Assembly: GCA_944377745.1 (NCBI GenBank)
Contig: CALWFV010000030.1
Location: forward strand, 1-42,739
DNA length: 42,739 nucleotides
Source of the DNA: an uncultured Mediterraneibacter sp.
Lineage (GTDB): Bacteria; Bacillota; Clostridia; Lachnospirales; Lachnospiraceae
Direction: 5' to 3'
Shown here: piece by piece, positions 33,566 through 42,029 of the stretch
How the letters are laid out: each line of letters begins with the position of its first letter
How positions within the stretch are numbered: position 1 is the first letter of the stretch
Made by a program: the position numbers and the translations under genes
Notes under the pieces: model-generated
What the model saw: the letters and a program-made list of their open reading frames with translations, nothing else
What the model was told of the DNA's origin: nothing
The model's database searches: none

Positions 33566-34804
33566 TTACCCTTCATACTTTTTCAACAGCAGTGTTGCGT
33601 TATGTCCGCCAAATCCAAGAGAGTTCGTCAAGACATAGTTCACATCCTTCTCAACCGGAGCGCCTACGGTGTAGTTAAGATCACATTCCGGATCTACGTT
33701 CTCCGTGCCCATTGTCTGATGGATGAATCCGTCCTGGATACTCTTTACACAGACAACAAACTCGACTCCGCCCGCTGCTCCCAGGAGATGGCCGATCATG
33801 GACTTCGTTGAGTTGATGGAAACGTCTTTCGCCGCATCTCCCAGCGCGTACTTGATTGCTCTGGTCTCAAACAGGTCGTTGTGATGTGTGCTTGTTCCGT
33901 GTGCATTGATATAATCGATCTGCTCCGGAGCGACTCCTGCTTCCTTCATGGCGAGTTTCATCGCCATTCCTGCACCTTCTCCGCTCTCTTCCGGGGAAGT
34001 GATGTGGTAAGCGTCGCCTGTTGCGCCGTATCCCACCAGCTCTGCATAGATCTTCGCACCGCGGGCTTTCGCGTGTTCCAGTTCCTCAAGGACAACAACC
34101 CCGGATCCCTCGCCCAGGACAAATCCGTCTCTGTCCTTGTCAAACGGACGGGAAGCATGTTCCGGATCGTTTGTCGTTGACAGTGCTGTCAATGCTGTAA
34201 ATCCTGCGATTCCTGTGGGGCATACGGAAGCCTCCGTACCGCCTGCCACCATCACGTCCGCATCGTCGTACTGGATCGCACGGAACGCATCTCCAATGCT
34301 GTGTGTACCGGTAGCACATGCGGTCACAACGTTGGTACATTTTCCCTTCAGTCCGAGCTGGATGGAAATGTTTCCTGCTGCCATGTTGGAGATCATGAGC
34401 GGAACCATCAGCGGGTTTACCTTGTTCGGTCCCTTTGTAATGATCTTCTCATAGTTTGTCTCCACACACTGCAGGCTTCCGATCCCGGATCCAACGATGA
34501 CTCCGCACCTGTACGGATCTTCCTTGCTCATATCAATGCCGGCATCCTCGAACGCCTCTTTCGCTGCAGCAACCGCATACTGCGAAAACGGCTCCATTCT
34601 CTTTGCAGCCTTGAAGTCCATGCGTTCCTTTGCCACAAATCCTTTTACTTCAGCCGCGATCTGAACCTTAAAGTCAGACGCGTCGAATTTCGTGATCGGT
34701 CCAATGCCGACCTTTCCTTCTCTGATCCCGCTCCAGAACTCCTCCACCGTATTTCCGATCGGTGTCACAGCCCCAAGACCAGTCACCACAACTCTTCTTT
34801 TCAT
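33566..34804 (-). CDS. fabF: 3-oxoacyl-ACP synthase II FabF
   Basis: FabF (412 aa) condenses malonyl-ACP with acyl-ACP. The catalytic triad is Cys163 (VVTACATGTH), His302 (NAHGTSTHHND) and His339 (KSMIGHLLGAAGG). The start MKRRVVVTGLGAVTPIGN at ATG 34804 is canonical, with GGAAAGGAAAGAG upstream; 15 more codons are open upstream but not family-like. It is separated from fabG by a 516-base non-coding region full of repeats, although both belong to the same operon direction. Confidence 0.96.
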   Translation of the reverse strand: MKRRVVVTGLGAVTPIGNTVEEFWSGIREGKVGIGPITKFDASDFKVQIAAEVKGFVAKERMDFKAAKRMEPFSQYAVAAAKEAFEDAGIDMSKEDPYRCGVIVGSGIGSLQCVETNYEKIITKGPNKVNPLMVPLMISNMAAGNISIQLGLKGKCTNVVTACATGTHSIGDAFRAIQYDDADVMVAGGTEASVCPTGIAGFTALTALSTTNDPEHASRPFDKDRDGFVLGEGSGVVVLEELEHAKARGAKIYAELVGYGATGDAYHITSPEESGEGAGMAMKLAMKEAGVAPEQIDYINAHGTSTHHNDLFETRAIKYALGDAAKDVSINSTKSMIGHLLGAAGGVEFVVCVKSIQDGFIHQTMGTENVDPECDLNYTVGAPVEKDVNYVLTNSLGFGGHNATLLLKKYEG

Positions 34805-34873
34805 ATCAATAACTCTTTCCTTTCCGGAGCCATTCTCTGCCCGCTCCATCCATTCCTGTCCTCATTCATCTTC

Positions 34874-34991
34874 TTCTGTCAGGATTAAGTTCCCTTTTGC
34901 CTGGGTCAGCCCCTTTTGCGCAGTCCAGCAGGAGACGCTAAAGCCCCTACCAGCATCCTCAACAGCCTTCTGTCAAGATCAAGTTCCCTTT
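34874..34991. repeat. Short direct repeats in the fabG-fabF spacer
   Basis: About 24 bases repeated at 34874-34897 and 34968-34991 (TTCTGTCA-GAT-AAGTTCCC with two differences). A 30-base block containing GGGTCAGCCCCTTTT and CAGTCCAGCAGG also occurs at 34903-34932 and again at 35135-35164. These repeats interleave with the 104-base hairpin repeats, suggesting successive duplications. Confidence 0.6.
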
Positions 34992-35012
34992 CGCGGCTGT
35001 CCAGCCGGAATG

Positions 35013-35116
35013 TTCTGTGTTGTCACTAAGGACCGTTAAAAGAACGCCGGCACTTAGGCCGCGTCCTTTGCGGTCTTAGTACCGCTGCGTTCTTTTCCGA
35101 GCGCAAGCGTGTCCGC
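35013..35116 (-). repeat. 104-bp structured tandem repeat, copy A (fabG-fabF spacer)
   Basis: Contains a long hairpin at 35038-35096: outer arms AAAAGAACGC/GCGTTCTTTT, then CGG/CCG, then ACTTAGGCCGC with GCGGTCTTAGT around a 7-base loop. It is nearly identical to copy B, 157 bases away. Of five differences, one couple (35060 with 35072) swaps a C-G pair for T-A, and another turns G-U into G-C. Confidence 0.75.
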
Positions 35117-35169
35117 AGTGAAACCGTCCGGCTTGGGTCAGCCCCTTTTTCACAGTCCAGCAGGCGGCT

Positions 35170-35273
35170 TTCTGTGTCGTTACTAAGGACCGTTAAAAGA
35201 ACGCCGGCACTTAGGCTGCGTCCTTTGCAGCCTTAGTACCGCTGCGTTCTTTTCCGAGCGCAAGCGTGTCCGC
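35170..35273 (-). repeat. 104-bp structured tandem repeat, copy B (fabG-fabF spacer)
   Basis: Second copy, hairpin at 35195-35253. The inner stem is ACTTAGGCTGC with GCAGCCTTAGT; the changed bases at 35217 and 35229 still pair. No ORF of note. It lies about 47 bases after the fabG stop in the direction of transcription. Confidence 0.75.
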
Positions 35274-35320
35274 TGGAATGACACAGACAGCCGCCTGCGC
35301 CCCTGCGAAAAAACCTGATC

Positions 35321-36061
35321 TTACATTGCCATTCCGCCGTCTACATTAAGCACCTGTCCGGTGATATACTTCGCGTCATCGGAAGCCAGGAACGCCACCG
35401 CGTTTGCAATATCCTCCGGCTCGCCGAATTTTCCAAGAGGAATCTGCGCTACAGCTCCTTCTTTCACTTTATCTGAAAGCACTTCTGTCATCTCCGTATT
35501 GACAAATCCGGGCGCTACAGCGTTCACTGTCACTCCGCGGCTTGCCAGTTCCCTTGCCACAGACTTTGTCAGTCCGATCACGCCTGCCTTGGAAGCGGAG
35601 TAGTTGGCCTGTCCTGCATTTCCAAGGACTCCGGAAACAGAAGCCATATTGATGATGCGTCCGCCTCTCTGCTTTATCATCTGTCTTGCCACGAAACGGA
35701 TGCAGTTGAACGTTCCTTTCAGGTTCGTGTTCAGGACAGCATCGTAGTCTTCCTCGGACATCTTCATCAGAAGACCGTCTCTGGTGATCCCTGCATTGTT
35801 TACAAGGATATCGACGCTTCCGAATGTAGAGATGATCTCTTTGAACATCTCCTCACACGCTGTAAAATCAGATACATTACACTGTCTGATCTCCACTTTT
35901 CCTCCGGCTGCCTCAATCTCTTTCTTTACTTCCTCCGCGCGCTCCTTTGATCCGTTGTAATTCACGATCACTGTCGCGCCCTCTCCAGCCAGCTTCAGCG
36001 CCACCGCGCGGCCGATTCCGCGGGAAGCACCTGTCACTACGGCAACTTTTCCATTTAACAT
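35321..36061 (-). CDS. fabG: 3-oxoacyl-ACP reductase FabG
   Basis: FabG (246 aa) reduces 3-oxoacyl-ACP with NADPH. Short-chain dehydrogenase with the cofactor loop TGASRGIG (10-17), NNAG (88-91), and catalytic Ser141, Tyr154 and Lys158 (YSASK). The C-terminus [12 protein letters not shown] is typical. The start overlaps the fabD end by 7 bases, so the two are coupled. Downstream is the repeat-rich spacer before fabF. Confidence 0.96.
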   Translation of the reverse strand: MLNGKVAVVTGASRGIGRAVALKLAGEGATVIVNYNGSKERAEEVKKEIEAAGGKVEIRQCNVSDFTACEEMFKEIISTFGSVDILVNNAGITRDGLLMKMSEEDYDAVLNTNLKGTFNCIRFVARQMIKQRGGRIINMASVSGVLGNAGQANYSASKAGVIGLTKSVARELASRGVTVNAVAPGFVNTEMTEVLSDKVKEGAVAQIPLGKFGEPEDIANAVAFLASDDAKYITGQVLNVDGGMAM

Positions 36062-36975
36062 AATTCACTTACCACCTTGTCCACGTCTTCCCATGTGCCG
36101 ACGTTGTATACTTTCACATCACGGTTGATCTTGCGCATAAAGCCTGCCAGGGTCCTTCCCGGTCCAATCTCGACGAACGTGTCCACGCCGTCCGCGATCA
36201 TGTTCTCCACACTCTGCTGCCAGCGCACGGAGAAAGCCACCTGCTTCGCAAGGAGTTCCTTCGTCTCACTGATATCCCGCACATATTCTGCTGTCACATT
36301 TGTTACATAGGGAATCTCAAGCGGAGAAAACTCTACCTTCTCAAGAATCTGTCCCAGCTCTTTGCCCGCTTCTGTGAGCATCGGTGAATGGAAGGGTCCG
36401 CTCACGTTCAGCGGCAGGACTCTCTTCGCTCCCGCTTCTTTAAGCGCTTCGGATGCCTTCTCCACGCTTTCCTTCCATCCCGTGATAACGATCTGTCCGG
36501 GGCAGTTGTAATTGGCGATGGTCACGCCGTCGATCTCATCGACCACCTTCTCGATCGCCTCTCCTGTCATGCCGAGGACTGCCGCCATAGATCCTTTTCC
36601 TCCCGGCACCGCATTCTGCATGAGGATACCGCGCTTTCTCACCGTAGTGATGGCGTCTTCCGCAGTCATCCCGCCTGCAGATGCGATCGCACAGTACTCT
36701 CCGAGGCTTAAGCCCGCTGTCACGTCAGCTTTCAGCCCCCGCTCTCTTAACACATGTTCCATTGCCAGACATACGGTCACAAGCGCTGCCTGTGTGTACT
36801 CTGTCTGGTCCAGCTTGTCATTTTCTTCAAAGCATAACGCTTTCATATCTATATCCAGCAGCTCGGTCGCCTTGTCGATGACCTTGCGCGCTGTTTCACT
36901 CTGCTCATAAAAATCCTTGCCCATTCCGGCTTTCTGTGCTCCCTGCCCCGGGAACATGAATGCGATCTTACTCAT
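36055..36975 (-). CDS. fabD: Malonyl-CoA:ACP transacylase FabD
   Basis: FabD (306 aa) loads malonate from CoA onto ACP. The opening [19 protein letters not shown] and the nucleophile elbow GLSLGEY (Ser90) are seen, with the catalytic histidine in [10 protein letters not shown] near residue 200. Length is normal. It overlaps fabK upstream by 8 bases and fabG downstream by 7, typical of a compact operon. Confidence 0.96.
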   Translation of the reverse strand: MSKIAFMFPGQGAQKAGMGKDFYEQSETARKVIDKATELLDIDMKALCFEENDKLDQTEYTQAALVTVCLAMEHVLRERGLKADVTAGLSLGEYCAIASAGGMTAEDAITTVRKRGILMQNAVPGGKGSMAAVLGMTGEAIEKVVDEIDGVTIANYNCPGQIVITGWKESVEKASEALKEAGAKRVLPLNVSGPFHSPMLTEAGKELGQILEKVEFSPLEIPYVTNVTAEYVRDISETKELLAKQVAFSVRWQQSVENMIADGVDTFVEIGPGRTLAGFMRKINRDVKVYNVGTWEDVDKVVSELC

Positions 36976-37906
36976 AGAATCCTTTTCCTCCGATCAGATC
37001 GTCTGTCTCCTTCACCAGTTTCTGGATCAGGTCATGGCATGACATTTTCTCTTTGACCATACCTGCGATCTGTCCTGCCATCACGCTTCCTGTCTTCACA
37101 TCTCCGTCTACGACCGCACGTCTTAAGCCGCCCAGAGTCAGAAGCTCAAGTTCCTCGAAGGGAGCTCCCTCCTGCTCTTTCTTTAAGTATTCTTTTGTCA
37201 TCTGATTTCTCAGAGCTCTTACCGGATGTCCTGTGGAACGTCCTGTTACTCTGGAATCGATGTCTCTTGCCTTGATGATCATGTCCTTGTAATTTTCATG
37301 AACCTGAGATTCATTCGTAACCACAAAGTGAGTTCCCATCTGTACGCCCTGCGCGCCCAGCATGAACGCCGCAGCGATCCCTCTTCCGTCGGCGATCCCG
37401 CCGGCAGCGATGACCGGTACACTCACTGCATCCACAACCTGCGGTACAAGTACCATAGTCGTGTTCTCACCGATGTGTCCGCCTGCCTCGGTTCCCTCAG
37501 CGACCAGCGCGTCCGCGCCGCATCTCTCCATACGCTTTGCCAGCGCAACAGAGGCGATGACCGGGATGACCTTGACTCCGGCTTCCTTCCACATCTTCAT
37601 GTATTTTTCCGGAGAGCCCGCGCCTGTTGTAACGACTTTCACGCCCTCCTCAACGATAACTTTTGCCACATCGTCCGCATAGGGACTCATCAGCATGATA
37701 TTTACACCAAACGGTTTGTCAGTGAGTTTTTTTGCCTCTCTGACCTGTTCACGCACCCAGTCAGCCGGCGCGCTCGCTGCACCGATCAGCCCGAGGCCGC
37801 CGGCTTCGGATACGGCGGCTGCGAGATGATACTCAGCAACCCAGGCCATTCCTCCCTGAATGATCGGATATTCAATTCCCAGTAATTCGGTTACTTTTGT
37901 CTTCAT
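36968..37906 (-). CDS. fabK: Enoyl-ACP reductase II FabK (FMN)
   Basis: FabK (312 aa) is the flavin-dependent, triclosan-tolerant enoyl-ACP reductase used by many Firmicutes instead of FabI. The TIM barrel starts LLGIEYPIIQGGMAWVAEYHLA. The flavin site is VPVIAAGGIADGRGIAAAFMLG with GAQGVQMGTHF. HIGENTTMVLVPQV after EGTEAGG is also characteristic. AAAGG precedes the ATG. It lies between acpP and fabD in the same order as in streptococci. Confidence 0.95.
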   Translation of the reverse strand: MKTKVTELLGIEYPIIQGGMAWVAEYHLAAAVSEAGGLGLIGAASAPADWVREQVREAKKLTDKPFGVNIMLMSPYADDVAKVIVEEGVKVVTTGAGSPEKYMKMWKEAGVKVIPVIASVALAKRMERCGADALVAEGTEAGGHIGENTTMVLVPQVVDAVSVPVIAAGGIADGRGIAAAFMLGAQGVQMGTHFVVTNESQVHENYKDMIIKARDIDSRVTGRSTGHPVRALRNQMTKEYLKKEQEGAPFEELELLTLGGLRRAVVDGDVKTGSVMAGQIAGMVKEKMSCHDLIQKLVKETDDLIGGKGFYE

Positions 37907-37944
37907 ACTCTACAACCTTTCTTTCTCTTAAAAATGAATCAGTC

Positions 37945-38169
37945 TTATTTGTGTGCTTCCAGATATTTTACAACGTCGCCGATCGTGTTGATCTGCTCCA
38001 GGTCCTCAGACGGGATCTCAACGTCGAACTCTTCCTCAAATGCCATTACCATCTCAAATAAATCCAGGGAATCAGCGCCCAGGTCGTCTTTGAAGGATGT
38101 CTCCTCTGTAAGTTCTGCTGCATCAGCGTTTAATGATTCTGCTACGATCTCTTTGATTTTCTCTAACAT
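37945..38169 (-). CDS. acpP: Acyl carrier protein
   Basis: AcpP (74 aa) holds the growing acyl chain on a phosphopantetheine arm. The arm attaches to Ser34 in [13 protein letters not shown]. The protein is small, acidic and helical with normal length. It has a good ribosome-binding site (AGGAAAAGAAGACC region) and lies between fabH and fabK. Confidence 0.96.
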   Translation of the reverse strand: MLEKIKEIVAESLNADAAELTEETSFKDDLGADSLDLFEMVMAFEEEFDVEIPSEDLEQINTIGDVVKYLEAHK

Positions 38170-38241
38170 GGTCTTCTTTTCCTTTCTTTTTGAAAATTCT
38201 TTATTTTGTAATCCGGCCTCTGCCGGGAATTACCTGTGTTT

Positions 38242-39207
38242 CTACCACTCAAACAGACAGCCGGCCCAGGTAAGGCCTGCCCCGAATCCCGCCATGATCA
38301 GTTTCTGTCCCTCATGGAACATCCCCTTGCGGTTCATCTCATCAAGAAGGATCGGCACGGTCGCTGCCGATGTATTGGCGTATTCCTCCAGGTTCATGGG
38401 GAACCGGGAAATGTCCGTCTTCAGTCTCTTCGCTACCGCCTCTATGATCCTGCGGTTTGCCTGGTGGAGGATAAAATAGTCAATGTCCTCCAGGCCGACT
38501 TTCGACTGTTCCAGTATCTCTTCTATAATTTCCGGAACTTTGCGGACAGCGAATTTAAACACGCCCTGACCGTCCATATGGATGTAGGCATCCTTATCGT
38601 TGCCTTCAACGTTCCAGTCTTTCCTGTGCCTGCTTAAGCCTGTCAGCGCCGGACCCTTTTCCCCGTCAGAACGCGCCGCCATCCAGACCGGATTTCCTTC
38701 CTGCGCCCGGAGGATCACCGCTCCCGCGCCGTCTCCGAACAAAATACATGTACTCCTGTCCGTCCAGTCGATCATGTGGCTCATGCTCTCTGCGCCGACA
38801 ACTACTATCGTGCGGTAAATCCCTGCCTGGATATAGGCCTGCGCCGTATTAAATCCCAGCACAAAACCCGTACATGCCGCATTCAGGTCGTATCCTGCCG
38901 CGTTCACCGCGCCGATCATCCTCTGCACCTCGCACGCCGCACAGGGGTAGATCGTCTCAGAGGAAGACGTCGCAACGATGATCATATCGATCTCTTCCGG
39001 TGCGATCCCGCTCTGTTCCACTGCCCGGAGCGCCGCCTGTCCCGCCATATAGGAGGTGGTCTCCTCTTTCGCGACATGTCTTCTGGCGATTCCCGTCCTC
39101 TCACGGATCCATTCATCGTTCGTGTCCACGAGCTTCGCCATGTCATCATTGTCCATCACATGGGGCGGTACATATGAACCTGTCCCGCAAATTTTTCCTG
39201 TTATCAT
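38242..39207 (-). CDS. fabH: 3-oxoacyl-ACP synthase III FabH
   Basis: FabH (321 aa) starts fatty-acid synthesis by condensing acetyl- or branched acyl-CoA with malonyl-ACP. The catalytic residues are Cys112 (LNAACTGFVLG), the histidine in FILHQANRRI and the asparagine in EYANTSAAT. It is the first gene of the operon; ATG 39207 is preceded by a modest AGGG site. Its promoter carries a FabT-type operator, so it is the likely point of feedback control. Confidence 0.96.
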   Translation of the reverse strand: MITGKICGTGSYVPPHVMDNDDMAKLVDTNDEWIRERTGIARRHVAKEETTSYMAGQAALRAVEQSGIAPEEIDMIIVATSSSETIYPCAACEVQRMIGAVNAAGYDLNAACTGFVLGFNTAQAYIQAGIYRTIVVVGAESMSHMIDWTDRSTCILFGDGAGAVILRAQEGNPVWMAARSDGEKGPALTGLSRHRKDWNVEGNDKDAYIHMDGQGVFKFAVRKVPEIIEEILEQSKVGLEDIDYFILHQANRRIIEAVAKRLKTDISRFPMNLEEYANTSAATVPILLDEMNRKGMFHEGQKLIMAGFGAGLTWAGCLFEW

Positions 39208-39227
39208 TATTTTTCCCTACCAAATTT

Positions 39228-39244
39228 ACTTTGATTCTTAAATA
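39228..39244. promoter_or_regulatory. Possible second FabT-like site
   Basis: ACTTTGATTCTTAAATA matches one half of the palindrome at 39242-39262 well and the other half poorly. It lies in the leader just downstream of the predicted start of transcription. Confidence 0.45.
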
Positions 39245-39262
39245 CTTTGACTCTCAAAGTAT
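39242..39262. promoter_or_regulatory. FabT-like operator over the fabH promoter
   Basis: ATACTTTGA-CTC-TCAAAGTAT: perfect 9-base arms with a 3-base spacer. The known FabT site has the form TTTGATTATCAAA, so the match in arms and spacing is good. It covers the -10 box, so a bound protein would block transcription. Confidence 0.75.
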
Positions 39263-39285
39263 ATCACACTGTTTCCATTTGTCAA
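39258..39285 (-). promoter_or_regulatory. fab operon promoter
   Basis: TTGACA (39285-39280) and TATACT (39263-39258) on the minus strand with a 16-base spacer; predicted start about 39251, leaving a ~44-base leader before fabH. Confidence 0.8.
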
Positions 39286-39383
39286 TATAGTTTATTAATA
39301 ATTCTGTAACATTTCTGCGACCGGCTTTTTCTGCCTCTGCTTCCTTTCCTCAGACGCGGCGCAGACCTGATATTTTGCAGGAA

Positions 39384-39426
39384 AAGGCGGTGTCATCAGA
39401 CCGGATCCCGCTGACAGCACCGCCTT
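39384..39426 (-). terminator. Terminator of the BFD-like gene
   Basis: AAGGCGGTG and CACCGCCTT form a 9-bp stem, extended inward by TCA/TGA pairing, and followed by TTTT on the minus strand. It separates the [2Fe-2S] gene from the fab promoter. Confidence 0.7.
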
Positions 39427-39482
39427 CTTCTCTTATGTACTTATTATTTATATGTATTCTGTTTAGTGACTCTGATCTTTCC

Positions 39483-39677
39483 TTATTTCATCATGATCTC
39501 TGAGATCGCATCCAGGATCTTGTCATGACATCCGCCGCATCCTGTAGAACAGTGTGTGATCTTCTGCACGTCTTCAAATGCAGACAGAACATCGCTGAAT
39601 GAGTCCATCTGGTGAAGAGCATTCTCCACATCCGCGTAGGATACCTGTTTGCAGTTACATATCATTCCGTCTTTCAT
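39483..39677 (-). CDS. BFD-like [2Fe-2S]-binding protein
   Basis: A 64-aa protein with the bacterioferritin-associated ferredoxin (BFD) pattern: CNC near the start (MKDGMICNCKQVSYADV) and CSTGCGGC near the end, whose four cysteines would bind a [2Fe-2S] cluster. ATG 39677 is chosen because AAGGAG sits upstream. Such small proteins serve in iron release or as electron carriers and as domains of larger enzymes; which applies here is unknown. It is flanked by its own terminator and an upstream AT-rich palindrome. Confidence 0.88.
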   Translation of the reverse strand: MKDGMICNCKQVSYADVENALHQMDSFSDVLSAFEDVQKITHCSTGCGGCHDKILDAISEIMMK

Positions 39678-39781
39678 AGTATCTTCTCCTTCCGTCTCGC
39701 TCTGCCCGACCGACCGCGTCCGCCTTCTCATATATCGGAAATACCGGTCTTCTGCCGATCTCAGGCAGCCGCTCGTTTGTT

Positions 39782-39795
39782 GATAAAATTTTATC
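39782..39795. promoter_or_regulatory. AT-rich palindrome upstream of the BFD-like gene
   Basis: GATAAAATTTTATC, a perfect 14-base inverted repeat about 105 bases before the ATG. It could be an operator, perhaps for an iron regulator given the gene; it does not match the full Fur consensus. Confidence 0.3.
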
Positions 39796-39834
39796 TGTAC
39801 TCTATGATAAACTATCCGAGTGAAAAAAGCAATT

Positions 39835-40721
39835 TCAGATACCGTATTCTTTATACAGAGTTTCTCTGTACTCCGGATCTGATGCCGTCTTTATCAGCAA
39901 ATCTGTTTTATTCTCTTCGGTAAGTTTCAGGATCAGCCGGCTGTAGCGCTCTGATTCCTCTTTTCTTCCTTTCTCCATTCCCTTCTCCATAGCATCATCC
40001 CATATCATCTGTCCAAGTATCGTCATCGCCATCTCCTCCTTGATCATTCCCAATTCTTGTTTATCCAAAAATTTAACTGCAAATGTATAGAGGATTGCCT
40101 CCATCTTCCGCGCATCCTCTTTTGCGAAAAGATCTTCTCCCATCTTCAATAAGCGAATCCCTTTAAGAATCCTCTCCTTCTGCTCTCCCTTTCCCCCATA
40201 AGCGGAGATAAGAGCAGGGGAATGATATCATCTCTGGTCAGGGATCTCACTCCTTTTTTCTGAATCTGCTCCAATACCCTGTCCGCATCTTCATCCTTCA
40301 GGCGGATCAATCGGACTCTGTATGTATTGATCCCGTCCGTTATCCTGTCCCGGAGTATTTTCACTTTAGATGAACAGATTACGAAAGTCACCACCGGTGC
40401 TTCATAGATTCTCACGGTAGACGCCTCATATTCTCTGAAACGCCTCAGATCACTCTCGGTAATAGAATCACTTTCAAATTCAAAGTGATAATAAACACCG
40501 TTTTCCATCTCGTAAAGAAAATCTTCATACATGTGGCGCGTCTCAAGTTCTACCAGCTCTGTCGGTACGGCTCGGAGCACTATTTCATGGATTCCCAGCC
40601 AGCGCACCATCTCGTCGCCAAAATATGCTGCTGCCGACTTAAGTGCCAGATCCTCAGCCTGGGTCAGCCCCTCTCTTCTTTTGTTGTCTTCCTGCAATAT
40701 TTCCTCCGTTTCCAGCGGCAC
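39835..40721 (-). pseudogene. Rpn-type PD-(D/E)XK nuclease / transposase-like gene, frameshifted
   Basis: Two overlapping frames make up one Rpn/PDDEXK-type protein of about 295 aa. The first (40146-40721) starts at GTG 40721 with GGAG 8 bases upstream and holds the nuclease core (VYYHFEFESDSITESDLRRF). It ends KGFAY-stop at 40146. The second frame continues LLKMGEDLFAKEDARKMEA just where it should and ends at 39835 with helical Glu/Lys-rich sequence (EKGMEKGRKEESERY). One missing base near 40155 explains the break. These genes often sit in variable regions. An AT-rich TATAAT (40744-40739) may be the promoter. Confidence 0.75.
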
Positions 40722-41043
40722 AGGAACTGCTCCATATTATTATAATAGCACAGCAGACAGCAGATTGCTTCGTTATTTTAGATTTAAGTTTCTTAAAAAT
40801 ATTCATTGGATATCTGTCCGAACCGGACGGCGATATTCAGATGAGATTAACAGGACTTAACAGATGCGTCCCGAAATCAGAAAGAAATATGGCGGCAGTG
40901 TCCGTGCATTGCCGCTGTCTGCATATATTTAAGATACTATAACAGCCGTGTGACTGCAAGACGTCCCCTGCGCCATTTTCTTTCATTTCCGTGATTTGTC
41001 TACAGTTGTGTCATCTTCTCTCTGCACCGTCACAGAATGCTTT
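40722..41043. other. Gene-free stretch
   Basis: About 320 bases without a supported gene. It holds the TATAAT upstream of the Rpn gene and, at about 40902-40926, a hairpin with GCGGCA/TGCCGC arms that could end the transcript of the upstream gene (41044-41649). I see nothing else. Confidence 0.5.
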
Positions 41044-41649
41044 TCACCGATCGATCTTTAGCCCGATCAGCCCTCCCTTCTCCTCATATCCGGTATTCCA
41101 CAGATCCGACAGCCGGAACGTGCTCTTCTCTCCGTATGTCGCCACCGTGATCCACATTCCATCTTCCCGCTCTTCATAGCCGTAACAGAGAAACCAGTGC
41201 CACACAAAATCCTTATAGCATTCCTTTTTGTGGCGGAGCATCAGATAAGGTACAGGAAAGCCGCTGTCGATATGTTTCTTTATAAAATCTTCCGCCGCTC
41301 CTGCCTCCTCCGTCCCCTGCATTTCTTCTATAATAATATGCTTTTCTCCGACATCCGGCAGATATTTTTCAAATCCATCCTTGAACAGATATGTTCTGTT
41401 CACTCCGTTTACCCTTGGTTTCAGATAAGGCTTCATCCTCATAGAAAAACGGACGTAGTCCTCCCGGGTAAGATGATCGATGTCAAAGGGATAGAGATGC
41501 TTCATATTTTTATGGAGAGCGAGGTAAATGCAGCAGTCACATGCCGTGGCAGCCGCGCACCCTCCGATATACATCACAACATTTTTAAACCATTCCTGGT
41601 TGCCGCCTACGGCGCCATCTATTGAGAAATAATCCAGTAGCTTTTTCAT
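41044..41649 (-). CDS. Uncharacterised protein, possibly C39-like cysteine peptidase fold
   Basis: A 201-aa soluble protein with no signal peptide that I cannot assign with certainty. Near the N-terminus GGCAAATACDCCIYLAL places Cys31 before a hydrophobic helix, and near the C-terminus VWHWFLCYGYEEREDGMWIT is followed by ATYGEKSTFRLSDLW. This order (Cys on a helix, then His before a beta strand) resembles the papain-like C39 family, as in peptide-processing or double-glycine peptidases. Conservation of the Cys and His would need checking. The ATG has AAAGGA about 11 bases upstream. Two 70-bp repeats lie before the gene. Confidence 0.6.
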   Translation of the reverse strand: MKKLLDYFSIDGAVGGNQEWFKNVVMYIGGCAAATACDCCIYLALHKNMKHLYPFDIDHLTREDYVRFSMRMKPYLKPRVNGVNRTYLFKDGFEKYLPDVGEKHIIIEEMQGTEEAGAAEDFIKKHIDSGFPVPYLMLRHKKECYKDFVWHWFLCYGYEEREDGMWITVATYGEKSTFRLSDLWNTGYEEKGGLIGLKIDR

Positions 41650-41670
41650 TCATTCTTCAATCCTTTCCTT

Positions 41671-41804
41671 CCGTCCAGCCATGACAGCTCGATTCCGGCA
41701 CTTCGCGCCTCCATCTCGCTGAGGGCTCGCGCCCCTTCCGCCGTCCAGCCATGACAGCTCGATTCCACCGCTCCGCGTCTCCATCTCGCTGTGGGCTTGC
41801 GCCC
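41671..41804. repeat. 70-bp tandem repeat, two copies
   Basis: CCGTCCAGCCATGACAGCTC begins both copies at 41671 and 41741, an exact period of 70. CCATCTCGCTG and a GGGCT-GCGCC end are also shared, with about ten differences overall. No ribosome-binding site or family-like protein supports the open frames through it. Confidence 0.75.
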
Positions 41805-41807
41805 TAT

Positions 41808-41872
41808 AGAAGGAAATACACAGCCCCTTCTTTGTGAGCAAGCTCCCACGAAGGGGCTGCGCATTTCCTTCT
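41808..41872. terminator. Large hairpin upstream of the ABC ATPase gene
   Basis: AGAAGGAAAT/ATTTCCTTCT (10 bp) outside and AGCCCCTTC/GAAGGGGCT (9 bp) inside, with 4-base internal loops and a 19-base terminal loop. It could end a transcript entering from either side. The rest of 41873-42029 holds only the promoter and ribosome-binding site of the next gene. Confidence 0.65.
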
Positions 41873-41954
41873 GCATGGCTTAATTATAATACACATTATA
41901 ATCCATCTGGTTGAAATGTACATTTTTTTCTTCCTTTTTTGGTTACTCGTGACA

Positions 41955-41983
41955 TTGTCCGTTTTGGGTTTTGAGACTATACT
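41955..41983 (+). promoter_or_regulatory. Promoter of the ABC ATPase gene
   Basis: TTGTCC (41955-41960) and TATACT (41978-41983), 17-base spacer, about 40 bases before the AAGGAGG site. Confidence 0.6.
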
Positions 41984-42029
41984 TATGTCAGAAACAAACG
42001 ATACATATTTTTTAAGGAGGCTATTTAAA

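Noticed and set aside
34874-35273. A CRISPR array in the fabG-fabF spacer
   Set aside because: Only two long copies with nested shorter repeats, no 20-40 base repeats at regular spacing, and no cas genes.
41646-41876. A 76-codon frame through the 70-bp repeats and hairpin
   Set aside because: It runs through tandem repeats and a terminator-like hairpin, has no ribosome-binding site and is not family-like.
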